DNA of 64,000 nt from Zoroaster sp. YZ-2022 (Eukaryota > Echinodermata > Asteroidea > Forcipulatida > Zoroasteridae), in assembly GCA_029582265.1 (NCBI GenBank), contig CM055816.1:8948959-9012958 (forward strand). Reading direction: 5' to 3'. Shown here in pieces: positions 46,741 through 56,985 of the stretch (position 1 is its first letter; each line of letters begins with the position of its first letter). Under the pieces are notes generated by a model. The model was not told where the DNA came from. It ran no database searches and worked only from the letters and a program-made list of their open reading frames with translations. The translations under genes and the position numbers were made by a program.

Positions 46741-46935
46741 CCTGTCCCTGCACTTGGCTTCTTGTAGTTCGCGCTCGCGCGCTGTGTGTGCGGCCGCGCG
46801 GTTCTTTAAGTTCCCTTGGGGAATTCATATGAATAGCACGTACGTGTCTGGTAATTACTGCATGGTGTATGCAACCGACATTATTGCTGTCTGTCTGTAC
46901 AATAACGACACCTACGCAACTGGTAATTAATAACA

Positions 46936-47660
46936 TACAGTTAACAACGTTTGATAATTTAGAATCTTTTGGCCAATAGAAACACCTGATTAACTGAAGT
47001 TTATCAATGGTTTAAGTTTGGAAAACGCCCTTTTAATAATTGGAACCTCCCAATTGAAACCTCCCAAGGTGAGGAACTTCATGTCTTAGGAAGTATCCTA
47101 TAGAAATACTAACATGAGGTTGTCTGTACCTGTTGAACACAATGCGCGCCATGGTGATCACACGCATAATCATGAATGATAGTATTTGGTGTGATGCCAA
47201 GTGTTGCGTATAACGGTAATAGACAATGTAATTTTTAGAACATTTTCTTTAATTTTTAGAAAACTGCCAATAGGTTGGACGGACATTTTGGTTTATAATT
47301 ATTTACCTTTTAGGTTTTCCATATTTGGTCCAAGGAAACAATACCCTTTTTAATTTCCTTGTTTTCATTAATCTTGGCGCGATTATTGTTACTGTGTCAA
47401 GGATGTTCCATAGTTTTACTCACCATTGCAGTCTTAAGGCGGTCACATTATGAGATTTTTCAATACGGCTTTTCGGACTGGGCACGAGGCTAAAAGTCCT
47501 TCATCTCAAAGGCTCTTGTACACACTGAGCTCTAATTGGTTGATTAGTTACCTGCGGTCGCTAATTCCTGTTTATGATGGTTGTTTCATAGATCGCACAC
47601 TGGTCTCTACTAGATAGAGGATTGCCTATTGGTGCCTTACAAATAAAGGCATCCACCCCA
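46936..47660. other. Intergenic DNA before a LINE
   Basis: No gene recognised. The stretch after about 47450 may be the 5' UTR of the LINE that follows. Confidence 0.4.
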
Positions 47661-47665
47661 GGGCC

Positions 47666-48249
47666 ATGTTGGTACTCCACTATATCTCTATAGATACATG
47701 TTGTTATTTCGATATAGATTCATTCAACCAGCTCACTCATGATTCTTTTTCTCTTTTTCATGTCAACAGTCGTAGCCTCAACACAAAATTTAATTCAATT
47801 AGTGACTTTCTGTCTCTCCTTAACCATGAGTTTTCTGTCATAGGCTTCAGTGAAACATGGTTTAGTGATCAAATATCCCCATTAATTCAACTCGAGCACT
47901 ATACACATGTAGAAAGTCATAGACAAAATAGAAAAGGGGGAGGGATATGCATCTTTATTTCAAATACACATAATTTCATAAAAAAGAGTGACATCTCCTT
48001 CTTCAATTCAGTGATTGAAAGTCTTTTTATTGAGATCACCGACTTGAATGGAAAGAGTGGCATTATTGGTGTAGTTTATAGACCTCCACCTGTAGAGTTC
48101 CATTTCTTCCTTCAATGAGTATATAAATACTATCCTGAATAAGATCTCATGTGAAAACAAAGATTATGAGCGATTTTATTATGAGCGATTTTAATATTGA
48201 TTTACTGAAGAGTGGGTCTGCTGATCTCAAAAACTGTAAAAATTTTTTT
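47666..48249 (+). pseudogene. LINE (CR1/Jockey-like) APE endonuclease domain, cut by the scaffold gap
   Basis: The segment shows the order of an apurinic-type endonuclease of non-LTR elements: FHVNSRSL, IGFSETWFS, RKGGGICIFI, GVVYRPP, then SDFNIDLLKSG. The first frame stops at 48118; the continuation (FNEYINTILNKISCENK, then DFNIDLLK) is in other frames. A duplicated 15-mer (ATTATGAGCGATTTT) at about 48165-48194 explains part of the break. The domain would nick target DNA to prime reverse transcription. The reverse transcriptase part, if present, is lost in the gap. It is the same general LINE type as the copies at 23.5 and 29.4 kb, but overlap cannot be tested because those retain only the 3' part. 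Confidence 0.85.
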
Positions 48250-48749
48250 NNNNNNNNNNNNNNNNNNNNNNNNNNNNNNNNNNNNNNNNNNNNNNNNNNN
48301 NNNNNNNNNNNNNNNNNNNNNNNNNNNNNNNNNNNNNNNNNNNNNNNNNNNNNNNNNNNNNNNNNNNNNNNNNNNNNNNNNNNNNNNNNNNNNNNNNNNN
48401 NNNNNNNNNNNNNNNNNNNNNNNNNNNNNNNNNNNNNNNNNNNNNNNNNNNNNNNNNNNNNNNNNNNNNNNNNNNNNNNNNNNNNNNNNNNNNNNNNNNN
48501 NNNNNNNNNNNNNNNNNNNNNNNNNNNNNNNNNNNNNNNNNNNNNNNNNNNNNNNNNNNNNNNNNNNNNNNNNNNNNNNNNNNNNNNNNNNNNNNNNNNN
48601 NNNNNNNNNNNNNNNNNNNNNNNNNNNNNNNNNNNNNNNNNNNNNNNNNNNNNNNNNNNNNNNNNNNNNNNNNNNNNNNNNNNNNNNNNNNNNNNNNNNN
48701 NNNNNNNNNNNNNNNNNNNNNNNNNNNNNNNNNNNNNNNNNNNNNNNNN
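48250..48749. other. Assembly gap (500 N)
   Basis: Exactly 500 N, a conventional placeholder, so the true length is unknown. Open frames predicted across it are meaningless. Confidence 0.99.
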
Positions 48750-49868
48750 TTGAATCTCGACCTGATGAGGGCGCCAAGCTCGATTTTTAAGATAGAATTA
48801 AGTTTTTCTTTTGTTCTAAGAGGACCTGCCTGGTCTCCGGTGTGATTTCCGGCGCAGACTGAAGGTCGTCAATAGTCCGATTTATTTTAAAAGAGCTTCG
48901 CGTTTCTCGGAAGCAATTTTTAGAAAATGTTTGAGTAATGTTTTGATGTGGGACTTGCCAAAGTCCCACCAAGAATTTAAATTGGGGAAATCGGACTGTT
49001 TTGGACGCCATTCTCCCCAGAAACAAGTTATAATTTGTTTGTATGCTTCATCCTGAAGAAGTGAATTATTAAATGCCAGTAGGCGCTACCCGAAATTAGC
49101 CGAGGGTAGTTGAATTTTTAAAGAAATAGCGGAGTGATCAGAAAGAGAACAGGGTGTTATTTTGCACGAATGAATAGAGGATAACATATCAGGATGAAGA
49201 TACAAACGATCTAACCTGGCTTTGAAACACCACAATCCCTGGAAGGGTTATTCCGCAGCCAGGTAAATTGTTGTTTCTGGGGATTCAGTCTACGCCAAAC
49301 ATCACACAGAGAGAGTGCACCAACAGTTTCCTTGAGAGCTGCTGCGACTCTGGATCTACGCTCGGTGGGCGCATGCAGACGGTCCAATGCAGGATTTTCC
49401 GTGCAGTTAAAGTCACCTCCGACCACAACGACACCGTCACTGTTACAAGAAGATAAATGTTTAGAAAAGGAGTTAAAGACTTCAAAAGCAAGAGCGTCGC
49501 TCTGGGGTACTAACAAATTATAAATATGGAAAATAGTTTGGTTGTGCTTAATTTTAGAGTAAAGGACATGTCCTTTACAAACATTAAAATTAGAAAGTAT
49601 TTCAATTTTTTTTATTGTTGATGAGTGTGGTTACCCCAGAGCCACGGGAAATGGAAGGGGAGGAGAAAGGAGTGTGGGGCCATAGGCTCCAGCAGAAGCT
49701 CATTTCCGTGAGGTTATAAGTCTCCTGCAGGAGCACTATGTCGGAAAAGGGAAAGAAATTTTCAAAATAAGCATTTATGGCGGCGTTTTTGGTAGGCGTT
49801 GAACAGCCGCCGGTGTTCAGGGAAATCAGTGACAGTGTCATTGCGACCAAGCCAATCAAGACCGCCAT
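48750..49868 (-). pseudogene. Tx1-like LINE ORF2: endonuclease domain and start of linker
   Basis: Minus strand. The pieces LISLNTGGC and DIVLLQETYNL (about 49868-49710) are followed in another frame by IFHIYNLLVPQSDALAFEVF and VVGGDFNCTENPALDRLHAP, LCDVWRRLNPQKQQFTW, then SDHSAISLKIQLP and SWWDFGKSHIKTLLKHF. This is the L1/Tx1 clade endonuclease order, with the catalytic GDFNC and SDH. Several frameshifts and stops are seen. The element continues toward the gap, so the reverse transcriptase is not visible here. It lies just downstream of an ORF1 on the same strand. Confidence 0.88.
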
Positions 49869-49884
49869 AGAAAAGCAAAGGAAA

Positions 49885-50661
49885 TTATTTATCCAAGGTT
49901 CTGATCAGCTTGGCTACGCGTTGTTGTAAGCCTCTGTTGATGAGTGGGTTGTTGTGTAGCTTCAGTTGTTTGACGAGGCGGGCATTAGCGGTGAATCTCT
50001 TGGCCACCTCAGCAGGCTTTTTTCGTTTTTTAACGGAGGCCAAGAAATTCATGAGTTCTTTAGAGGACAAGGGACCTTTTGTGTTGGAAATGCACTCAGG
50101 CACCGCCTCGTCTTCGGTAGTCTGAGTGTCTTCCCTGTCATCTTGGTCGTTCGTCGACGAGGCCGGGGTAGAGACAAGGAGGATTGTGAGTTAAGGACTT
50201 GGTTAAGGACTTGGGTGATGGAAGGGGAGTTGACTGTCATGGGCATCGCCACTTTTTTTGCTATTTTACGAGGGGGAGAGGGTGTCTTTAGAGGAGTGAA
50301 ACCGTGTATCCTTAGAGGGGGCTTGAGGTGAGGATTTTCTCTTGGATACAACATCCGAAAAAGTCTGACGGTAGTGGTGGCGATCCCCAGACAGAGCAAC
50401 CGGGTTTGATGGGGGTGGGTAGGTTGACAGGGGATGAAGGTTGGGAAGGAGGAGGGAGTGGTGGGAGGGGTAGGGAAGGGTGGGAGAGGGAGGGGAGAAG
50501 GGGGTTGCAGATGACGCTGGGGCTACGGACGACGCAGGGACCCCCGACGCCGGAGAAGCCACCAGGGAGGCGAAGGCCCGACAGACCCCGCCGAGCCGCC
50601 CAGGTTGAAGCCGAGTTGCTCGCCCCGTGCTCTCACGGGGACCATCATATGCTGACATCAA
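49885..50661 (-). pseudogene. Tx1-like LINE ORF1 remnant
   Basis: Minus strand, directly upstream of ORF2. The 3' piece (50103-49885) has LSSKELMNFLASVKKRKKPA and a Lys/Leu-rich end, resembling the C-terminal part of Tx1 ORF1. The 5' piece (50661-50266) is Pro/Ser-rich low complexity. ORF1 proteins of this type bind element RNA. Assignment rests mainly on position before ORF2. The frames are separate, so it is broken. Confidence 0.6.
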
Positions 50662-51461
50662 TTTGTACCTTTTTTTTCCAATTTGTTATTTTTTATACCC
50701 TTTTGGTTATGAGAAAACATAAAAACAAAAAAAAACAGTAAATTAATGTTTCACTTTTTATATAAAAAATGTATTTATAAAACTGTATTTGCAATTATGT
50801 TTAAACTGTCCATAAGCTTGGATATTTGGTAAAATTTCTATCCGATCAAAAAATTGTATTTTATAGGCCTTTTAAATCTCTTCATTAATGTTCTTTTGTT
50901 TATTGAGACATATTATAGGCCTATTCAGACTCGAGCTGTCATGTTTGACCTTACTATGGCTAATTTGAATCGTGATTCCACTTATAACTCCATTATATCT
51001 TCAGTTGATGGCGAAAAAGATTTGCTTTTTTGCATGGTGGGGCCGGAGGACCTGCACTGACGTTTATAACAAACTCATATTCTGGGAAAATGCAGCATAC
51101 GGGCGTGCGTCATAACACAATAACCTCAAATTATAGGCATGTTTGCAATGTATTTTCCATTAATTATTTTGTGCACAATAGTCCATTCCCCAGTGTACAA
51201 CATAGTAGAATACACAATTAGTGCTCAACTTTTGAATAGAGACGTAATAATGAAAAGAAAACAATTTCATGAAAGGCATTTTCAAAATAACAGGACCTCA
51301 GAATGGAAACAGTTACAGTTACATTATAGGCATATTTGCAATTTATTTTCCATTAATTTTTTTGTGCACAATAGTCCAATCAGTGTACAATATAGTCGAA
51401 TACACAATTAGTGGCAACAACTTTTGAATAGAGACGTAATTATAAAAGGAAAATGTTGTTC
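50662..51461. other. Intergenic DNA with a diverged local duplication
   Basis: TTATAGGCATGTTTGCAATG-type sequence at about 51131-51245 recurs at about 51324-51440 (shared TTTTCCATTAAT and AATACACAATTAGTG). No gene recognised. Confidence 0.6.
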
Positions 51462-51545
51462 TACACGACGTGTGTATAGCACTGCACACTCAGTACTTTC
51501 TGAGTGTCTGTGAAAAAACTTCACAGACAACTATAAACTCATAGT
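51462..51545 (-). mobile_element. SINE family C tail
   Basis: CGACGTGTGTATAGCACTGC and AGTGTCTGTGAAAAAACTTC match the tail at 15001-15065. The tRNA-like head is absent. Confidence 0.65.
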
Positions 51546-51729
51546 TTATTGTCTGTTTTTTATAAGAACGACACGTCAAAATGTACCCGTAATCATTTAT
51601 GTTTTGAGGGATACCAAATGTTGTACCTTTTTCCTAGCTTAATGATATGGTGCTTTAGAGCATGGGGAGTATACTGAAAAACAGAAAGATTCAAATGAAT
51701 ACAAAAATCAGAATGATGAACTGCTATGT

Positions 51730-52237
<508 letters not shown>

Positions 52238-52452
52238 TTGACTTTTCAATACAAAACTTTATTTACAAAGCAATTGTACAAAGAATAAAAACAATGTTTA
52301 ACCAAAAATAGTAGTTAACAGTATTACTGTAATAATAATAATTAAATTCGGTTTACATTGTTAACAAATAATAACAAAGAAACATATGCCAAAATGAGAA
52401 ACAATAAAAACATTCAAAAATCATAAGAACAATCGAAATAAAACAAAGAAAA

Positions 52453-52844
52453 GTGGAAGAAAGGAAAAAAAGGAAAGGGTTCTCTAAAGGAGACTACAAA
52501 CCATGGTGCAAGCAGACCCCGAGGATCCCTGGGTGGGGGAGCCACTGGCATTACTGTGGGCCTTTAAAACCCACCCAGTGGCTCCAAAGAGAAAGGAAAA
52601 AGAACAGGAAAGAGAGGACCCCACTCATGAACAGTGGCAGAGGTTTGCCCAATCAGAGAGAATTGAGCAGCTGTTCACAAGGTGGGTCGAAGAAAAGGGG
52701 GGAAAAGGACCCCGAGAGGGGTCAGGCAGAGAGAATGAGAGAGACCGACTATTCCAAAACATGAAGCGAAATATGTTGCCGAAATATGAAATTCGCACAC
52801 GACCGCATTTTCATATAAAAAAATCGTCTCAGCTGAGTACATAA
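52453..52844 (+). other. Unrecognised open stretch with hairpin
   Basis: The open frame at 52503-52844 (MVQADPEDPWVG..., with THEQWQRFAQSERIEQLFTR) has a charged, coding-like composition, but I recognise no domain. GAGCCACTGG (about 52540) pairs exactly with CCAGTGGCTC (about 52575). It may be a fragment of a mobile-element ORF1. Confidence 0.25.
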
Positions 52845-53160
52845 ATCACCAATACATTTGAAAGGTTGAGGTTTGGCCTTGACTTGTTCTTTTTTAATAA
52901 AGACCAATTTAAAACCGCAGACAATATTTCACCATTGCTGAGTTATATTGCATTAACGGGAAGGTACGTCACTGATAATGTTGAGGAAACGGTTACGAGA
53001 CGAATCATGCGGTCAAGGACGTAGCGTGGCATAGTATATAACTCAAAAATCCAAAATCCTTTTCTAGCTAACTGAATTTTAGCTTAATGTTTGCCGTTCG
53101 CTTTGACTTCGTTTCAACATCGAGTCAGTCAAACTTATCTCTCGTCTCAAGATTCGGAAT

Positions 53161-53161
53161 T

Positions 53162-53197
<36 letters not shown>

Positions 53198-53200
53198 TTA
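53161..53200 (+). repeat. (CTTT)n microsatellite
   Basis: About ten TTTC/CTTT units follow GGAATTTC. They are followed by TATTCTCTTGAATGGAGTTA, typical of a repeat tail. Confidence 0.85.
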
Positions 53201-53488
53201 TTCTCTTGAATGGAGTTATACAACTCCTTTTATTTCACATCATCACATACATTGACACGAGTCTACAATAACAAAATTACTCAATAAATAAATTGCTATT
53301 AAAGAGCGTTAACTGGATAAAATAAATTACACTAATATATACAATTTAAAGTGACATATAGTCACCAAAACAGATAAAAAGCAAAACAAACTTAAATTAA
53401 GTCTAATTTAATCAGGGCAAAGCAACCCAATCCCTTGTAATCAAACTTCAGCTCATTAGTATGAACGTAACAAAGAGTTATATTTCTA

Positions 53489-53744
53489 CACTCACTGGCC
53501 ATAAGTATTGCAACATACACCAAAGTTCAGTTTGGAGAACTGTGTTACAATAACTTATTTTATTTTATTTACACTACTTAAGACTTCTTGAAAGTGCCTG
53601 TGTTTTGAAGTCAATGTTCTTTTTTACTGTTCTTGCTCAGAAATTATGTAATACACGATCGATGAAATCAGATTAAATGATCATCTCACCTGTTACTGTA
53701 AAGTTCTATTTTGAGCATGTTGCAATACTTTTGGCCAGTGAGTG
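53489..53744. mobile_element. Tc1/mariner-like MITE, about 256 bp
   Basis: The left end CACTCACTGGCCATAAGTAT and the reversed right end CACTCACTGGCCAAAAGTAT share about 27 bp (continuing TGCAAC). TA flanks the left side; the right flank is TT, so the target duplication is imperfect. It is the inverted relative of 35011-35232. The interior is non-coding. Confidence 0.85.
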
Positions 53745-53884
53745 TTGTATAACATAATTCGAAGGGCTTCGACTTCATTCTGCCTTTTCTATAAAAATCA
53801 AGTGTTTTAAACTATTTCTGAACTGCGTAATGATCTCGATTTGCGCAGGTTCAAAAATAATTGTCCAAAAACATTTACACCGAA

Positions 53885-54165
53885 TATTAAAAATGTCGTC
53901 CCCAAATTTGCCATAGTGACCAATCCCGAATTAAGTTAGCATAGTGACCAATGCGGTATTCACTTCTGCCAAATGCTAAAAAATAGCCAGTTAGAGCATC
54001 CGTCATTTGAATGCATTCTCTATCTCCAAAACTATAAGGAATACATGCATGTGGATTAGATACAATGGTAGGTCTCTTCCTGAATGTACGTATGGGCGGG
54101 AAAACTTAAAATTGAAAAAAGTCGGATTGGTCACTATGGCAAATTAGGGACGATTTGTTCTAAGC
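53885..54165. mobile_element. Foldback/TIR element remnant
   Basis: GTCGTCCCCAAATTTGCCAT..AGTGACCAATCC at 53894-53927 reappears reversed at about 54122-54152 (GGATTGGTCACTATGGCAAA). A further AGTGACCAAT word lies at 53942. Non-coding. Confidence 0.65.
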
Positions 54166-54479
54166 ATTTACCAAACCAATTCAACACAATTGATGTCAAC
54201 AAGACGCATTCCCCGAAATTCTTTCGGACCGGTGATTGTATTCCTCTTGATTTTTTTTTTCAATCTTACCATCCCAAAAAGAAATTCCACATCATATTAC
54301 TCATCTTCTTAATAACCTCCACCAGACAGGCTATAACACTGCCCAGGTAATTTTCAACTGACCCAACCAAATTATTTACAAAAACAACCTTTCCATTATA
54401 GTTTAAATTACGTTATAACCATTTATCTAAAGTACATCGGATTTTATTTTTCTGTCTCAAATTATCAATTGGTATGGCA

Positions 54480-55760
54480 TCGTTCCCAACAATAATCCTT
54501 ATGATTTTGAGCTTATTACACCACTGAAAGTTACACGGTTTATCAGTTCTATTATTCCATTTCCGAGCCACAAACCTTTAGGACTTTTCTACATTGAGTT
54601 TAGACCCACTAATTTTTACAATATGTATTAAGAATAGCATAAAATTCATTGTTATCACTGGACAAAGAATGTAGTGTCGTCAGCGTGTTGTATTAACCGA
54701 ATACTTTCACCTTCAGGCGTAATAATGCCGTTTAAGTTACAATAATGTTCTAACCAAACTCCGCTTCAGCCCTTTCAGCACATATGGAGTAAAGGAGTGG
54801 GGGACAGAGGACACCCTTGTCTGATCCCTCGATAGACTTTAACCGGAGAGCCAATAAAATTATTAATAATGATATTACAATTAGATTACCATACAATAGC
54901 TTAACTCAACTAATCAAAGACGGATGAGATCCCATTTTCGTCATAGCAGTAAACATAATTCCAAGCAATTCTGTCAAAGCCTTCTCTTGGTCTATACTAA
55001 TGAGAGCAGCCTCCAAATTTTCTAAATTTACATAATCGATAGCATCACGCGAGACCATAAGATTATCTTGAACTTTCCTTCCGACAACCCCAAATTTGTT
55101 CTTCTCCTATAAGGAGTGGCATAACAGTTTTAATTATTCGTAATGACTTTTGATAAAATCTTATAGTCTTAACAGTGAGCAAACCGATAGGGCGCCAGTT
55201 TTTCAATTCACACCTGTTACCCCTGTTTTTATAAATAAGTCTAATTAAAGCAGAATTCAGAGTTACACAAACAGCCATTTTTGAAACAATAGTTATAAAC
55301 TTCTAAGATATCAGAACCGATAATGTTCCAAACAAGTCTGGTAAAATTCCACTGTCAGCCCATCCAAGCCCGGAGACTTGTTTTTTCTTCATTTGGAAGA
55401 GAGCTAATTTGATTTTTATCAGCCCCACATCTCTTTTCTAGATCACAATAGATATCATCTGGTATATGTTTTCCCCAATTTTGGATGTAATGTCATTTAA
55501 ATGCTCAGTAGAAATGACTTCCGCTTTATACAGATCAGAATAGAAGTCATTGGCGCAGACTAACATAGTATGAGGTTGATCAAACATATTTTCCTTCAGA
55601 ATTAATCAACCTATCAATTTTACTATTTTTGGATTTTTTTGTTTTCTAGATTCAGGAATAATTTAGAAGCTTTTTTCAACCCTTTAAAATAGTATTTTGA
55701 ACTCTAACTTTAGCTTTGGACCACTGTAGATTTTTAATAGCATCAGCATTTGAGATAGGA
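54480..55760 (-). pseudogene. Tx1-like LINE reverse transcriptase remnant
   Basis: Minus strand, many frameshifts. Readable motifs in order: NSALIRLIYKNRGNRCELKN then WRPIGLLTV (55260-55170), VMPLLIGEEQIWGCR (about 55130-55090), ENLEAALISIDQEKA (about 55020-54975), a degenerate QGC-type box with PPLLYSICAE (about 54815-54780), and the catalytic HADDTTFFV (about 54700-54665). The Asp pair of the active site survives, but the frame does not. It is the same clade as the pieces at 48750-50661 and may be another copy. The 5' part is missing. A foldback arm abuts it near 55833. Confidence 0.85.
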
Positions 55761-55832
55761 TTATCCATAAGAGAATTTGTACCTTCTCTGTAAATCAGTT
55801 TGTTTTGTTTTTGACAAGCATCCAGTCATCGC

Positions 55833-55991
55833 CTGATCCTTCCAGCAGCCTACTTAAGCAGCAGCATTTATCCCAGAGTCCGGCATTCTGAGGATGATCA
55901 GAGCATAATAATCGAAACGTCGAGTTGTAACCTCCAGTTATTTTCAGAACTAATTACTACTCAATAGAGATTTTCACCGCAATCAGTCTTA
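55833..55991 (+). mobile_element. Solo arm of the foldback element
   Basis: It matches the right arm at 17515-17684 (CCTACTTAAGCAGCAGCATT, GATCAGAGCATA, AACGTCGAGTTGTA, AACTAATTACTACTCAAT). It is followed by TTAAATTAACATAGG, close to the flank at 17722-17735. No left arm is seen. Confidence 0.8.
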
Positions 55992-56844
55992 CTTAAATTA
56001 ACATAGGTTTAATGTGTGGACCCCTTTTGGAAGCCCCCCCCAATTTTATCTGGATGCAACCTATGGCCACCTACCCCCATTCTTGGTCCCTCCTGGATCC
56101 CGCAATTGTGTAATCACAAATATACGCTGAAGAAACGTGAATCTTTAACTCCCTTATCAACTCATATTTGTTTAAGCAAGTACTTTTTGCACCAACTATA
56201 CACTAGCGGGAAATTCCGTTGATCTGGTTGGACGAGATTTTGTCAGATTCAGTTGTTTTTCCGCTCTAAATTTGCCTGTTGATCTTGATTACGACATGAA
56301 AGTCTCACTCTCCATCCGGAATTGTCAACACAAGATTACAATAATATTAGTCATCTACCGTTTTGAGTATTTAGTTTATCCAAGAGAGTGATCCCTTTTC
56401 ACAGATACACACGTTTCGTGTTTTTTGTCTGGATTTATAGATGCCAATGCTTATTTAATTGGGAAATTGGTCTTTGCAGCTGGGCCCAATAGTCTACTTA
56501 GATATTTGGTCGGATTCTCAAAAACATGCTGGATTATATAGGGACGGGTCCAGTTTTAAAGTGAGTAAATTAAACGGACCACAGAATGTTGGCCGTCTTG
56601 TTGAGGTTCTTGTCTCACAAAGCTGTTGGATTAATTGAATTGTTGATGAAGTTTTTTGATGTACAAACGTTCTTGTTGTGATATTTACATAATTGAACCT
56701 CTAGAACTCCAAGCTTCCTGATGACATTGGAACACACCCTGCTTCTTAAAGATAGGTCAGTGAAATGGCAAACATTAAATCAATTGTTAAATATCCCGAA
56801 GAAAGTGTTTCATCAATAAATGCAACATATGGTAAGTGATGCTT

Positions 56845-56985
56845 TACAGCTGTCATCGAGGAGGTCATTGGTTCGAATCCCGCCCAAGTCGCCTGTTGAT
56901 TATTATCATGATTATGATTATGATTTTTATTTATTTATTTCCGTAGATACACTGAAAGCACCGAGTATACAGTGTGGGTCACATA
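56845..56985 (+). mobile_element. SINE family C, diverged
   Basis: GGTTCGAATCCCGCC (B box) and GTCGCCTG, then an AT-rich insert, then ACACTGAAAGCACCGAGTAT. The A box is not recognisable. Confidence 0.5.

Larger units (their letters stand above)
41776..46935 (-). mobile_element. Decayed DNA transposon encoding a RAG1/Transib-like DDE recombinase
   Basis: All coding pieces between 42527 and 45497 lie on the minus strand in a consistent order: chromo-barrel-like ORF, linker ORF, basic coiled coil, DDE core, zinc knuckle. Both flanks carry related sequence. AATAGCACGTAYG..CTGRTAATTACTG occurs at about 41884-41912 and 46834-46862, and GC-rich CACACAGCGCGCG-type sequence at about 41985-42010 and reversed at about 46770-46800. 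Exact ends and target duplication could not be fixed. About 500 bases with no gene lie at 42030-42526, and 45498-46740 is non-coding. Boundaries are approximate. Confidence 0.65.

Noticed and set aside
48151..48790. Open frames crossing the N run
   Set aside because: They are generated by unknown bases.
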